Positions 29,585 through 41,642 of a DNA stretch of 64,000 nt are shown here, in pieces. A program made the translations under genes and the position numbers. Within the stretch, counting starts at the first letter, position 1. Each line of letters opens with the position of its first letter. The notes beneath the pieces were generated by a model that saw nothing but the letters and a program-made list of their open reading frames with translations, did not search any database and was not told the origin of the DNA. The DNA comes from Lineus longissimus (taxonomy: Eukaryota; Nemertea; Pilidiophora; Heteronemertea; Lineidae): NCBI RefSeq assembly GCF_910592395.1, contig NC_088325.1:5115501-5179500 (forward strand), written 5' to 3'.

Positions 29585-30455
29585 GTTTTTTAGATGTGAA
29601 AAAAATATTCGCAATCTCGACACCGCGAATATTTTTTCCCATCTAAAAAATCCGCCATCTTGGATTGGTAATAAGCATGGAGAGGAATCTCCAGATGACG
29701 TCATTTCATTAGGAATACCCTCGGAATTGCCTCCACGGAGTGTGTATGCATTCATGACGTATCTATGCGTACACTTTCATGATTCTGCCGGTATTTGAGA
29801 TCCTCAAAAACCTTGCATGTACCAAGGCACTAAATACGCCCTTTTCCGGCCATAATACTGTCCCTTTAATAAAGTGTTGTGTATTGGTTATGTTTACCAT
29901 ACATGTATAAGCATCATAAACTTTTTGTATGAAGATTATATTAAATGATGTTTAGCAAAAGCATCATCAAGATTAATAAAGTGTTGTTTTTAGCAATTAA
30001 CTGCCTTGGGTTATTCACTTATAAGGGATTTGTGAGCCAAAAATGTGTGAATGTGAAAGTAGAAGTGAATGAGGAAATTGCAGCCTAAATTCCCTGAAAG
30101 ACTAAAAAGGTGCTCCGAAATTGAAGCAAACTCTTCCATTTGCCTTTGTCTTTTTCATCTTAACATTTCAGGGAAAATGTACTAAACCCTCTCCTATCCT
30201 CTAAAAGAATAGGTATGAATGCTTTTCTACTGGTGCCAAGCCTTTGTTTTGCTTCAGTTACCATGATACTAGAGTAAGATTTAATGCAAATTGCCAATAG
30301 AAGCATCCAAGTTAATGTCAACAAACGCACGTGGAGTGCATTGCTTAAAATAGAACAAAATCGACTAATGACGTCATGGAGATTCCTCCATGCTTATTAC
30401 CAATCCAAGATGGCGGATTTTTTAGATGTTAAAAAAATATTCGCGAGGAGATTGA
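29585..30455. mobile_element. Foldback element of about 0.85 kb
   Basis: Sequence at about 29,626-29,720 (ATATTTTTTCCCATCTAAAA, ATCCGCCATCTTGGATTGGT, AATAAGCATGGAGAGGAATC) recurs as its reverse complement at about 30,370-30,450. A further local hairpin (TTTTTAGATGTGAAAAAAAT against ATTTTTTCCCATCTAAAAAA) marks the left arm. No transposase is visible between the arms. Confidence 0.6.
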
Positions 30456-30640
30456 TAACTGCACGTGACAATAATATTGACCGTGGGAGATGCCGGCTTT
30501 GCGATTTTCTCGTCAATAATGTCCAAATATGACTCTATTTCTTAGTTGATTTCGAATTTGGTGCACATAAACACTGTATATTTACATAAAGAATACATTA
30601 ATTTGGTAAATTATGTAGATGGGCTACATGTTCACTTTTT

Positions 30641-31258
30641 ATAAAATTTGCACATAGTTTATCCGGGTTCTTTGATATGCAAATGTACATTTCTACGTGC
30701 TTTCATCTACGCGGTACTTCTGATATCCTTGCATCGACGTATATATGGCGTTAATCCGATTGTCTCAGCCAATATGCGTCGATGGTTCATTCGACTAATG
30801 TTCGCTGTACACGTTGTACGTCATTTATGAAATATGTACTGTAAGTATAAAATTTGCACATAGTTTATCCGGGTTCTTTGATATGCAAATGTACATTTCT
30901 ACGTGCTTTCATCTACGCGGTATTTCTGATATCCTTGCATCGACGTATATATGGCGTAAATCCGATTGTCTCAGCCAATATGCGTCGATGGTTCATTCGA
31001 CTAATGTCCGCTGTACACGTTGTACGTCATTTATGAAATATGTACTGTAAGTATAAAATTTGCACATAGTTTATCCGGGTTCTTTGATATGCAAATGTAC
31101 ATTTCTACGTGCTTTCATCTACGCGGTATTTCTGATATCCTTGCATCGACGTATATATGGCGTAAATCCGATTGTCTCAGCCAATATGCGTCGATGGTTC
31201 ATTCGACTAATGTTCGCTGTACACGTTGTACGTCATTTATGAAATATGTACTGTAAGT
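30641..31258. repeat. Tandem repeat, three 206-base units
   Basis: Units start at 30641, 30847 and 31053 with ATAAAATTTGCACATAGTTT and differ at only a few positions. Each includes the palindrome-like words CGACGTATATATGGCGT and TGTACACGTTGTACG. Open frames seen in it (60 and 78 codons, repeated) come from the repeat and are not genes. Confidence 0.9.
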
Positions 31259-32231
31259 ACGTGACGTATATCCTCGGGAATGTATGCAGAGGGGATGTAT
31301 GCTGAATATCGATAGAACTGTCCATGAATAGCATTCCGCGAAGATGACGTCACTGCAGTTGCTGCCCTCTATTTCCCCATCGCTGAATTACAGGCAATGT
31401 CGGACAAACATGCGGCTTCGTAATGGATTCAGGCTTTCTAACTAGGGCAGTTAGATTCAATCTGGCACATGTCCGAGTGTTGGAAATACTACATAATTGT
31501 TCTGAATATTCCTCTCTCTGACTCTGTGGTATCATTCATGCTAAAAACAATGCAGGGTCAAAGATAATTGACTTTGAAATAAGCTCAAATGCGTAGAAAT
31601 AAGTGTCGATGTCCGACTGTCACGTGACTAAAACGTCATCAATATCTTATGCAAGTGACCTTGTGAGCTATAAATAGTAACTTCGCGGGATGCTTTTGTC
31701 AATGCAGGGTTGAACTTCGTTGGTGAAGGTCACAGGTCAACTATTGAGCATATAGAGACTTTGCAGGCAAAACAGATGAAACATAGCAATCGCAAAAGGG
31801 CAAGGCGTTGAAGAAGAAAGGCGTGATAATTTAGGAATCGGAGGTTCAAATACCACGAAGACTAGTGAACACTGAACCAACATAGGAAGAACTGGCACAA
31901 TGGAATGGTCATGTATTGGGCCTATGACTCGTACAGAGGTTGACACCACGAGGAGGGGAGCCGCGTCAACTTCACGACGTCATGTTTTTATACAGGAGAG
32001 AATCAAGAGGAAGACTTAAAAGAGATGGTGAAGCAACATTGGGAGCTTGAAATACCCAGGCTTGAAATAACCAGGCAACCTTGACACACTTAATCACATT
32101 TTAGACCAATTAGTGACTGTAAGCAGCCTATTTCAAGAGACAATACTTATACTTAGAAAAATGTTTAATTAACCCCTTTTATAACAGTCACCAGTAGGTC
32201 CAGATAGTAAATATTCATTAATTCTTTTCAG
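31259..32231. other. Region upstream of the plus-strand receptor, no exon recognised
   Basis: Lies between the 206-base repeats and the first recognisable Ig exon. The signal-peptide exon of that gene should be here or further left, but no clear candidate with ATG, hydrophobic core and donor was found. Confidence 0.35.
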
Positions 32232-32561
32232 CATTGACCGGCGTATATTCCCTGAACGATATCACAGTACAGCCAGGACCAGTCGAAGTGAAGCAAGGAC
32301 AGAACGTCAGTATGTGGTGTAAAATGAAATATGACCCTCATAAAGTAGTGCCGGTAGTCTGGCATACGCCGCCAAATTTCCGAACAAGAACCAACGATTG
32401 TTCTTCTTTTGTAAAGAATAAATATATCATGTCATGTTCAGACACTGAGGACCCTTTTGGATATTATAATATGACAATAATGGATGTCCAATGGGCCGAT
32501 AATGGGACATATCGGTGTCTGTATACCAAACATATGGACATTGTGGATTTACAAGTTTTGG
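32232..32561 (+). CDS. IgSF receptor (plus gene): V-like Ig exon
   Basis: The 330-base exon has acceptor TCTTTTCAG and donor GTAAGT and is phase 1 to 1. It reads ITVQPGPVEVKQGQNVSMWC, then VPVVWHTPPNF, and YYNMTIMDVQWADNGTYRCL: B-strand cysteine, C-strand tryptophan and the 'W-DNGTYRC' F strand of an Ig domain of V or I type. Two extra cysteines (NDCSS and MSCSD) probably form a second disulphide. N-glycosylation sites (NVS, NMT, NGT) are visible. The phase fits the next exon at 33,823. Confidence 0.8.
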
Positions 32562-33822
32562 GTAAGTTATAATCAGGAGCTACCCAACATAAGGCATATA
32601 AGGGCACTCTTATCTAAGAACTCACGAATTAGAAAGAAAGTTGATTGCAAATGACAAGGATGCAAGAATGGTTCTATTGGCGCCCATTACACTGAAACTA
32701 ATTAAAGTGCTCATATCGTGATTTATATTAAGGCGTACAAAAGTGTACCATGATTGATGTAGCCATTATAACGAGACTCTGTAGAAAAGGAGACAAGAAT
32801 GTCAATTATGGTTAGACGAAGTTTAATTGGTCTCCTGCAGCATGATCTGACGATTCCGCCTGGGTCAAGATGTTATAAAGCAGGCCTAGACCCTGCCCGG
32901 AGCCAATCAAAATGCTCGAACCACAAACGACATCCTGTGACCCTCACTGGGATGACCAATAGACGTCCTCCACGTGTGGACGGTTGGAAAAGGAACATTT
33001 TTGACTGGATCCTGACGTGACAAGACGCGAACTTAAGAATTTATATAACTCGTAAATCGGACGGTCTCGTTAATCTGAAACGTGCCGTTTTTAATAAAAT
33101 GTTGACCGGTCCCTAGAGTTTGTTCGGGCATGTAGTATTTAATTAATCATCGTGGCAGTGAGATTTGATACATCTTTGCCGAAGCGGATGATTAACCCAG
33201 AGTTACTTCGATCTTCGAAATGCTCAAGTAAATGACGTGCCATTGTCCAGTCTACGATGACAGGGAGTGATGTCATTAAAAGAGAGTGAAGTGGACGTTC
33301 ATGTTCAGGCGAGTTGCTGGACTTGTCCTAGACAATATTGTTTAGCTTAAATTGGTGAAAAGTAGTTTCGTAAACATTGATAAGCATACCTAATTATCTG
33401 GACAGTTCTATGATTTAGTAAGGAAATTTGTTAAAGGTTGTACAAAATAAATCGTGAAAAAAGTTCTAAAATAGGCTACATAATATAGCTATCGCCCAGG
33501 TAGTCAGCTACAGTACATTGTACAGTGCGACTCATATAAATACGAATACATACTTCAGACAAAATCTCGTGAACTAATGCACCAGACACAGACTGCATTT
33601 TTTTCCGTTTTTTTTTCTCATCGTACATTGATCATGGCAAAAATAAGTGTACTTTGGTTTTTCATCATGCAACTTTTTTATTTCGAACGAATTCTTTTCG
33701 GAAATTCTCGCTAAAATTACAGACAAAATATTCCTAAATTTGATTTCGCCCTCATGGTTCATGGGAACCATATGTGCTGCCACTTCAACGTTGTAGGCTG
33801 ATTTTCTCTTGTCTGTTTGCAG
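32562..33822. other. Intron of the plus receptor
   Basis: No exon recognised. Its right end (from about 33,520) recurs before exon copies 2 and 3, marking the left limit of the tandem duplication. Confidence 0.5.
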
Positions 33823-33956
33823 TTCCGGTAACAAATTTGACAGTAGAAAAAATCATCAAAAGCTCTGCTGCAGAATCCCAGCCCTTGCATGGGAACTTCA
33901 CCTGCACAACAAACTGTGCATTTCCGGCACCCAAGATTTCATGGCTTATTAATGAC
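33823..33956 (+). CDS. IgSF receptor (plus gene): Ig domain 2, first-half exon (A1)
   Basis: 134 bases, acceptor TTTGCAG, donor GTAAGT, phase 1 to 0. Reads VTNLTVEKIIKSSAAESQPL, then HGNFTCTTNCAFPAPKISWL, giving the B-strand cysteine and C-strand tryptophan of an Ig domain. The second half is in the exon at 34,622. Near-copies lie at 35,308 and 42,446. Confidence 0.8.
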
Positions 33957-34621
33957 GTAAGTAGCAATATCAGCGGACGATGTCTTGACTTTAGCAGGTC
34001 TACACCAATTGAAACGATGTATTGATCTTTGGTCCTGATGACAGCTAGGGTATGTAGGGAGACTACAGGCAGGAGCAGAGGGGCTTATAATTTGCCATCA
34101 TCAGGGGACTACTATACACGGTAAGGGCACTGGGTTATGTCAGATTCAAACTGACTATATTCCTCTCACAAGCGTAAATCATTACGACGTACTGTGAGGT
34201 GTGAAAGACCCCTATTAGTGACCTTGTGTAACTTTATCTTGCCTGCCTAGCTGCTGCCTATATTGTCCTTTAAAAGATGAAGTCCGTGATAGTGGTTCCT
34301 CGAGCAATAAAGCTACTGTGCATTTTTTAAATGAGCCTTTTATTCAATAATAAAATTATGATATTATTTTTTTTTATAGGGGCACCTTTGGCAGCCAGAC
34401 ATGCTGTCTCTAATTAAGAGAGTTGCCCCAGTTATCTGGAAAAAAAACTGGAGTACTGTAAATATAAAAGGAAACGACCTTTTGGTACAAGTGCAGTATT
34501 CCAAATAGAGAGGGTATCCCTGATAGAGTGGTGTCCGCTAAAGGGAGGTTTCACTGAAGTGTATAAGTGATTCAGATGAAACAGACACTTTAGCTTTACC
34601 ATTGCCATACTTATTTTTCAG

Positions 34622-34820
34622 CAACCCTTTAATGGCAACGCGACGGTCACAGAGTTGGTCTGCTCAGGGGCCAAGGACGGCCAGAAACAGACTATGAGCA
34701 CAGTGATGATAATGAGCACAGACATGGATAAGGAGAGAAAGGAATACAACATTACGTGTACGGCAGAAAACGTTGTTGGAGAGCCTAATGTTTCAAAGGC
34801 TATAACTGTCAATAATGTTG
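34622..34820 (+). CDS. IgSF receptor (plus gene): Ig domain 2, second-half exon (B1)
   Basis: 199 bases, acceptor ATTTTTCAG, donor GTAAGC, phase 0 to 1. It reads QPFNGNATVTELVCSGAKDG, then STDMDKERKEYNITCTAENV and VGEPNVSKAITV. The 'YNITCTAENVVGEP' stretch supplies the second Ig cysteine. It completes the domain begun in exon A1; the intron therefore falls in the middle of the Ig fold, an arrangement found in many I-set genes. Confidence 0.8.
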
Positions 34821-35307
34821 GTAAGCATCTAACAATTGTCATAAGTCATCATATAGGCCTAATGTTGTTCATTTTCGTAATCTCCCTCAATCTTTATTTG
34901 ACTTCTGTCAAGTCGTGATTTATTTCAAGGTACGCAAAAATGTACCATGATTGAAGTAGCTAAGCCCCGGTTGTTGAAGTAGTGGTAGCCAAGTCAGCTA
35001 CAGTACATTATACAGTGAGGCTCATATAAATACGAATACATACTTCATACGAAATCTCGTGAACTAATGCACCAGACACAGACTGTGCATTTTTTTCAGT
35101 TTTTTTTTAATCGTACTTTTGATTATGACAGAAATAAGTGTGCATTGGTTTTTCATCATGTAACTTTTTATTTCAAACTCAATTTTAAAATTCTCGCTAA
35201 AATTACAGACAAAAATATTCCGAAACATGATTTTGCCCTCAGTGTTGATGCGAACCATGTGCTTCCACTTCAACGTTGTAGGCTGATTTTCTCTTGTCTG
35301 TTTTCAG

Positions 35308-35441
35308 TTCCGGTAACAGATGTGACACTAGAAAAAATCATCAAAAGTTCTGCTACAGAGCCTCAGCGCTTGCATAAGTACTTTACCTGCACAACAAACT
35401 GTGCATTTCCGGCACCCAAGATTGCATGGCTTGTAAATGAC
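35308..35441 (+). CDS. IgSF receptor (plus gene): Ig domain 3, first-half exon (A2)
   Basis: Tandem copy of exon A1 with the same length, phase and splice sites. Reads VTDVTLEKIIKSSATEPQRL, then FTCTTNCAFPAPKIAWLVND. The introns around it are also copies, so the whole A/B block was duplicated with an offset of about 1.47 kb. Confidence 0.8.
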
Positions 35442-36077
35442 GTAAGTAGAGCAATATCAGAGGACGATGTCTTGACTTTAGCAGGTCGACACCAATTGAG
35501 ACGATGTATTGATATTTGGTTTGAGGAGACTGCCAGGGGGACTATATGCAGGAGTGGGGCTAAATTGGCCATCTTCAAGGGACTACTACACACTGTAAAG
35601 ACCCTGGGTGATCATTTCGAATTCAGCACTTAATTTATTCCTCGTGCAAGCGTAAATCATTACGACGTAATGTGAGATGTGAAATAGTGACCTTGTGTAA
35701 CTCTATCTTGCCTGCCTAGCTGTTGCCTATATTGCCCTTTTCAAATGAAGTCAGTGACAGTGGTTCCTCGAGCAATAAAGCTACTGTGCAGTTTTTAAAT
35801 GACTCTTGTTCAATAATAAAATAATAACAAAATACGTCTTTATATGGACCCCTTGGCACTAGGAAATGCTGTCTCTAATTGAGAGAGTTACACTGATTAT
35901 CTGGAAAAAAGTACTGTACCATTAAAAGGAAACGACATTTTGCTACCAGTGAAGTATTTTGAATAGAGATGGTGTCCTTGATGGAGTGGTGTCCGCAAAA
36001 GGGAGGTTCCACTGTAGTGTAAGCGATTAAGATGAAATAGACACTGTAGCTTTACCATTGCCATGCGTATTTTCCAG

Positions 36078-36276
36078 GAACACTTTAATGGCAAAACAAC
36101 GGTCAGAGAGTTGGGCTGCTCAGGGGCCAGGGAGGGCCAGAAACAGACTATGAGCACAGTGTTAGTAATGAGCACAGACATGGATAAGGAGAGGAAAGAA
36201 TATAACATTAAGTGTACGGCAGAAAACGTTGTTGGAGAGCCAAATGTTTCAGAGACAATGGCTGTCAGTGATGATG
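36078..36276 (+). CDS. IgSF receptor (plus gene): Ig domain 3, second-half exon (B2)
   Basis: Tandem copy of B1, 199 bases, acceptor TATTTTCCAG, donor GTAAGC, phase 0 to 1. Reads EHFNGKTTVRELGCSGAREG and KEYNIKCTAENVVGEPNVSE. Relative to B1 the NIT glycosylation site has become NIK. Confidence 0.8.
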
Positions 36277-38300
36277 GTAAGCATCTTACAATTGTTTGCG
36301 TTATCATATAGCGTTGTTTATTTTTTGAGACCTCCCGCAATGTTTATTTCGGTTCTGTCAGGTCAGTTGAAATAATAATCATGGTGAATGTCTAAAAATG
36401 ATAATAACTTAATTTCAGAAACAGATTCCAAGTTTTCCTATACTGGTTCCCTACCACTATTTTTAAAAATTCAATGTTCAACATGTTCAATGTTCAGACC
36501 ACTTCTAAGAAAGAAATCATTGTTTAATAGGTGAGGTATCCTGAAAATATCATGAAAGCTTTATTAGCCAAGAAAAATTTCAAAGATTTTAGACCTTTTT
36601 TAGTTTCGCTTGCCGGAACAAATAGTTATTTGAAGGTTAAACGTAAATCAACTCAAATTCTCCTCACCAGGGGCAAAAATCATAAACACATAGAAGGCAT
36701 ATGTCGCTTTATCATACCTCATTATGTGGGCCAATCACGCCGCGTCATTCGCCGTCACGTGCCATGCGATAAATTTACTATTCTATGGCATTATTTTGCT
36801 AATGACGTCATCGATGACGCGTTATGTTGCTTGCCACCCAGGTGCCGTCTCGATTTAAATTATAATGTGCCGTTCTTATCAAAACGGATAAAGCCTCGTG
36901 AAATAATGTATTTACTGGACAAATATTTTTTAACTATTCTATGGGTTGACGTGCAATATTTATATATAATTCAAAAGATAGAAGCTTGAAATAGAGTCTT
37001 TGCGGTTTGCATGCATAAAGGTTTGATATACAAATTTTGTTGATGACGTTTACATCACCGGTTTGGCAGTCCCAGAGTCTTTCTAATATTTGAAAGACTC
37101 TGGCAGTACTAAGCAAACATGTTTATGCTGTTGCCATTTTGTTTTTTTTAAACTCCGCCGCCCGCTCTTTCTCTGTTCCCCGGCATCCCGTGCAATGCGA
37201 TTAAACTGTCTAAATTTATATTAAGCATTGATCATGGCAGCGTAATTATGTTACTGAACAATTCTGGTCAAAAACGCACCGATGCACTCAGGCGTGACAC
37301 GCAAATGTTGAGCAGAGAGAAGCTAGGCTCACCCTGGTTGTTTATTTCAGACCACATATCCTCATTTCCCCATTCAACATTGAGATTTTAATGAGGTTTC
37401 TCGAAATCCTTGGTTAAAAGGAAACTCGGACAAGGTCGGAAGATTCTCAAACAAGTCATAAAACAACCGAGAAACCGTTTGGCCGAGGACCTGAATCTTA
37501 CTGATTATATTGTAATCAAAATACATATTTAATTCGTTATATATTACCAATTTATAATTATTACTAAGATAAATATCGATCAAATTGAAATTGCAAGAAT
37601 CTCATGAGAAAAATCTAGTTAGAATTTTTTTCCTAGCAAGAAATTATAAGAAAACAAATTCACTAAATTTAAGTATCGGTATGATATTAATTTGCTATAA
37701 TTTATCAAGAACATTATTGACAATAATTTTCCTGACAAGAAGTTGGTAATTTCCATCTTACTATTTCTTCAGTAAGAAAAATCTCAGTAATTACCTGGTA
37801 AGATAAATATCGTCAATTCATTTGTTGCCGTACGCAGTGCACAGCAACTTAAAATTGTATTGATCTCCGCTGGTGTTACAACCCTGATCTGTGATGCAAA
37901 AGTTCCCTTATTTGAAATTCCACCATGTTGAGCATCACATGGTGTCATACTTATTTCGACTATGTATCTTATGAATAGACGTATTGGTAGAATTGTAAAC
38001 TCGTCTGGCAATTAAAAAAAGCTGAAAATGGTACAAATTACATCAAAAGGTACACCATTTAATCCTGCTGGTACGTTTTCATCTCGTCTGCGGAGTCACG
38101 CATTTTTGCACCGAAATCGAATCCGTCCCAATAAGATGTCGATTTGAATCAGTGGGTCAATAAACATACAAATACGTCCAATTCTAAATTACCTGACAAC
38201 AAGGTCCCATTCTTAAAGAATAGAACCTTATTCAATTATCATTTGCCCAAATAAAGTGGCCTTTTATAAGTTGCTCTTTTAGAACATCTGCAGAAGGAAT
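36277..38300. repeat. Duplicated intron segment, copy 1
   Basis: This intron matches 43,439-45,185 in order, for example CCGCCGCCCG ... CAATGCGATTAAACT, ATTCAACATTG(A/G)GATTTTAAT, and CTAAATTACCTGACAACAAGG. The match ends at about 38,300 where Harbinger sequence begins, so the Harbinger element probably inserted into or at the edge of this copy. Confidence 0.75.
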
Positions 38301-38304
38301 ACCC

Positions 38305-38770
38305 TTGATACGCAATCGATATCCCAACGATCATTTTTTTAATTATTTGGAAGGAAATAGGCGTCATGATGCCGCAATGCTGAGAATGAGTGGGCTGCTT
38401 GACCAGCTCGAGGCTTTGGATCGTCAAGCTCCTGGGTATATGTTATATGGTGATCCAGCCTACCCGATTCGCCCCTATCTGTTGAAGCCGTTCGGAGGAG
38501 CTGCACTGAACGACCAGGAGGCCGAATTTAACAGGAGGATGTCCCGGCTCCGAGTCTCTGTGGAATGGACATTTGGGAAGATCATTTCAAATTTCGCATT
38601 CTGGACTAAAAAAAAAAAAAAATCAAAAGTTGTACCTCCAGCCAGTCGCCAAATAATATATAGTTGCTGCGATCCTCACTAACTGCTCCACCTGTTTATA
38701 TGGAAGTCAAACGGGGAGTTTTTTTGGACTTCAGCCCCCAACTCTTCAGCAGTATCTGCAACTTAATTGA
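38305..38770 (+). pseudogene. Harbinger transposase, C-terminal nuclease fragment
   Basis: Reads GNRRHDAAMLRMSGLLDQLE, then GYMLYGDPAYPIRPYLLKPF, then MSRLRVSVEWTFGKI: the DDE_Tnp_4 pattern with second Asp in YGDPAYP and Glu in VEWTFG. It then runs into a poly-A slip (38,609-38,622), after which the usual ending (AAILTNCSTCLYG) appears in another frame with a stop. The N-terminal two thirds, including the first catalytic Asp, are missing. It lies tail to tail with the Myb-like gene at 39,141. Confidence 0.8.
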
Positions 38771-39140
38771 ATGGACGTTCCAGCTGTAGAAACAACGTAA
38801 CCATGGTAACGAATCAGTTAACTTCGACTTGACTTTATTTTTCAGTTAATTTGATCAAAACAGTTGACAAATAAAACTTCACTGTAAAAACTAACCGCCT
38901 AAGTTAAACTGTTGACGGGTGAAAGTTAACAAAACGTAAACATACACATTTGTGTGGTAAAACATTGTAGTCTACTCATTTCAGGTATTTGATGTACATG
39001 TATATCAGGAAGTATATGTCGGAAATAAAAAGAGGCCTAAAACAACATGTTGTCGTATATCATCTATGCAATGAGAACCACCATCGTTCTTGTTCAAGTT
39101 AGTGTTCAATGATTCGATGATAAGAAAATCATGGCCCGGA

Positions 39141-39391
39141 TCATTTCACCATAAACCTCTTCATCATGTCGAACAAAAACTTCTTCTTTTCTCTTTCACT
39201 CTCAAGCCGCAGCCTCCTTTCATCCTTCTCCAAATCAAATCGAGCAGTATCCAGTTCTAGTTGTTTCTTCTTCAACTCAATCTCCTCCCGTTGCAGCCCT
39301 TGGTCTTGCTTAGATTTGTCTGCCAAAAAGTCCAGCGCCTTGCTGTTCGTGGTCCTACTCTGCTTAGCCACACTTTCACCATTTTCTTGAC
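39141..39391 (-). pseudogene. Harbinger Myb-like protein gene, exon 3
   Basis: Acceptor ACAATTTCAG at 39,392; ends at TGA 39,141-39,143. Reads LQREEIELKKKQLELDTARF, then REKKKFLFDMMKRFM, a charged coiled coil typical of the C terminus of the DNA-binding partner protein of Harbinger transposons. Intact itself, but exon 1 of the gene is frameshifted. Confidence 0.7.
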
Positions 39392-39566
39392 CTGAAATTG
39401 TAATTAACCTGAAATTATTTTTTAAGGGACACGTAGTAGCCAGTAAGGACCAGTCAAATTGAAACTTAATTTGGCCAAAACAGACATCATGACATTTCTT
39501 TATAACCATCAAGATGGTGAGAGACAGAGCGATCCCATCTATGATCTTTAGAATGTATACACTAAC

Positions 39567-39742
39567 CTTCTACTAGGGCTGACAGAGTTTCCATCGCTTT
39601 CTTCCGCAGTTCCTTGGCCTTCGCTTCTTCATCCCCTTTCGCCTGTTTTTTCTGCTTTTGATTCCTATCAGCTTCGTCACGAAGGTCAAGTATTTCCGAG
39701 AGAAGTTGTTCTTTTTCCCCGAATTCATGTTCGACTTCAGAC
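39567..39742 (-). pseudogene. Harbinger Myb-like protein gene, exon 2
   Basis: Acceptor TTCCTCTCAG, donor GTTAGT. Reads SEVEHEFGEKEQLLSEILDL, then a lysine-rich helix, then ALVEG. The entry phase matches the end of exon 1 when that is read in its last frame. 'EKEQLL-EI-DL' is characteristic of this protein family. Confidence 0.7.
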
Positions 39743-40074
39743 CTGAGAGGAACACAAATGTAAAATATTATTTCATAACCGAGTAGTAGGACCCGCAGCG
39801 CCAATCGTTCACGCAAAGAAACGGAATCCGCAGAGGTTGATAACTTGACGGCATTACAGTTAGAGAGGTAGGTAGGCCTCGACTATGATATGAAATTTGG
39901 TGGATTGTCGTCTTTGGTGTTTTTTTTTGTTGTTAAACTGAGAGAAAAATTTCCAAGTGAGGAGGAGAGAGAAGTTCCCATGAAAAAAAATTAATAAACC
40001 AAAACATCGACATCGATAACAAAATGAAATATCATCTTGTTATAGCCTATTCATGAGGCGGCACTATTACTCAC

Positions 40075-40315
40075 GCTTTCATGTCCTCTTTCTCAGCCTT
40101 TTCAAATTTGGCCAAAAGCAGCAGAGTTCTCTCTTGCACTCTCGCCGTACACCCACGTCCAATGCTGGTCTTGCATCTGTAGCGGATGCTTTTAATTTTT
40201 CCTCCACCGAGACCAATGATCCCTCGACGAAAGGGTTCTGGGTGACAATTTCTCTAAGTAACATGATGTCGTCATCTTCTGAAAAGTGTACCATTTTCTT
40301 TCTTTTATGCGCCAT
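40075..40315 (-). pseudogene. Harbinger Myb-like protein gene, exon 1 (frameshifted)
   Basis: Starts MAHKRKKMVHFSEDDDIMLL, then REIVTQNPF, the SANT/Myb-like opening seen in Harbinger partner proteins ('F-DDDI-LLREV--QNPF'). After about 50 residues the frame is lost, and the family ending ERTLLLLAKFEKAEKEDMK appears in a different frame before donor GTGAGT. The gene is therefore probably dead. In Harbinger elements this protein helps the transposase into the nucleus and to the ends. Confidence 0.75.
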
Positions 40316-40333
40316 TCTGAAATTTAAAACCAT

Positions 40334-41212
40334 CCAAATAATTTAAACCCGCCTGGATGGAACCGGAGAAGAAGACGTATAGATCAGCAATTGGCCTACA
40401 ACATCCGGGCTTCAATCAGCATCAATCCTCAATCAAAGGAAGAATGCAAGCTAGCTAGCAATCGACGCGCACTTACCGGCATATCAACGAGTTTCATCAA
40501 TTCCGATAAGGCGACGAAGGCCCTTCGCATAACCAATCTACAAATCAAGCATGCTTCGTATTTGAAAAAGCCCTCATATTCACAAAAGCACAATTTTCTG
40601 GACGAATTCTTATGTTCGTCATGTGCAATAGGAGTCAACGAAAATAGTTAGGGCAGTAAATTGTATATGTTTGAAAGTTAGGACGAGAAAAACAGAATTG
40701 TTTGACAACAAATCCAATATACTTGCCTGCTTTCCGATGCGTCCACACACCCCGGACCGAACGTATTGTAACGTGCCTCGTGAGTGATATGCCTACAAAG
40801 CGATGACGTATTATGCGGGATATTTACACGTCACCATTGCATAAGCGATTTTATAAGTCCCAGTTTTAACTGACCCCACCTTGTCTCGCAGACGCAAAAC
40901 AGCGAAATATAACATTTTCTGTTGTCCATAATCGTGGTCTTGGTTTGTGACAAAAAGCACACCAGTTAGTCTTGAATCATGCATGTCAATCTGCTTATGA
41001 TTTCCTGCAGCATTCCGGGTTGATTGCTCAACTCGGTGCTGTCGAAAAACCTGATTTTTGACAAGGCCCAGTCGGCTGTTTTTGCCAACTTATCGGGGTG
41101 AAATGCCCCCATCAAATCTGATGACGTATTTCGCAAATTTCCTAAGTGATAAGTATAAGTATTGGGATAAGTTGTGGATCTCAACCTCACTATTATTTGT
41201 GACTTTCACAAA
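40334..41212. other. Between Harbinger genes and duplicated Ig block
   Basis: No gene supported. The right end of the Harbinger element should lie in this stretch, but no matching inverted end could be paired by eye. Confidence 0.35.
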
Positions 41213-41334
41213 CGCAAACGCCTGGCCTGTCCCATTGTTCGACATCATAATCAAGAGCTCGAACAATGGGATAGGCCTTCACGTTGGCGTCTCGGGAGCT
41301 TTACTCCCTAATACCGGGTATAGATGGCGGGGTA
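41213..41334. repeat. Dispersed structured repeat, copy 2
   Basis: Copy of 28021-28134 with clearer hairpins: GGCCTGTCCCATTGTTCGA against TCGAACAATGGGATAGGCC, then GGGAG-CTTTA-CTCCC. Confidence 0.75.
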
Positions 41335-41499
41335 GCGGTCGGTGTTAGATACACTGCTTCAGTCATTTCGGGAATCCCCTATTGTCGTGGCAGTAGGCCT
41401 ACTAAAAGACTTGCCAAAGCAAATTCCTTTTTCCATACATCTCCAAATGTGGACTTGAAAGTTAAAAGCATACTCGCGTCTAATTGATTGAACCGGATC

Positions 41500-41610
41500 A
41501 AGATAGTAAATCTTCATTACTTCTTTTACATTATTGACCGGTGTTTATTCCTTGAACGATAAGACAGTACAGCCAGGACCAGTCAACGACATTCACCACT
41601 TGACGCCTTA
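41500..41610 (+). pseudogene. Truncated duplicate of the V-like Ig exon start
   Basis: ATTGACCGGTGTTTATTCCT ... GACAGTACAGCCAGGACCAGTC copies the first 60 bases of the exon at 32,232 and then breaks off. The splice acceptor AG is gone (TTTTACATTATTG in place of TTTTCAGCATTG). Confidence 0.7.
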
Positions 41611-41642
41611 GATCCAGAGAGTAAATCTTCGTTTTCTTTTCA

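Noticed and set aside
30648-31256. Repeated 60- and 78-codon open frames
   Set aside because: They arise because the 206-base unit is open in two frames; no start context, domain or splice evidence.
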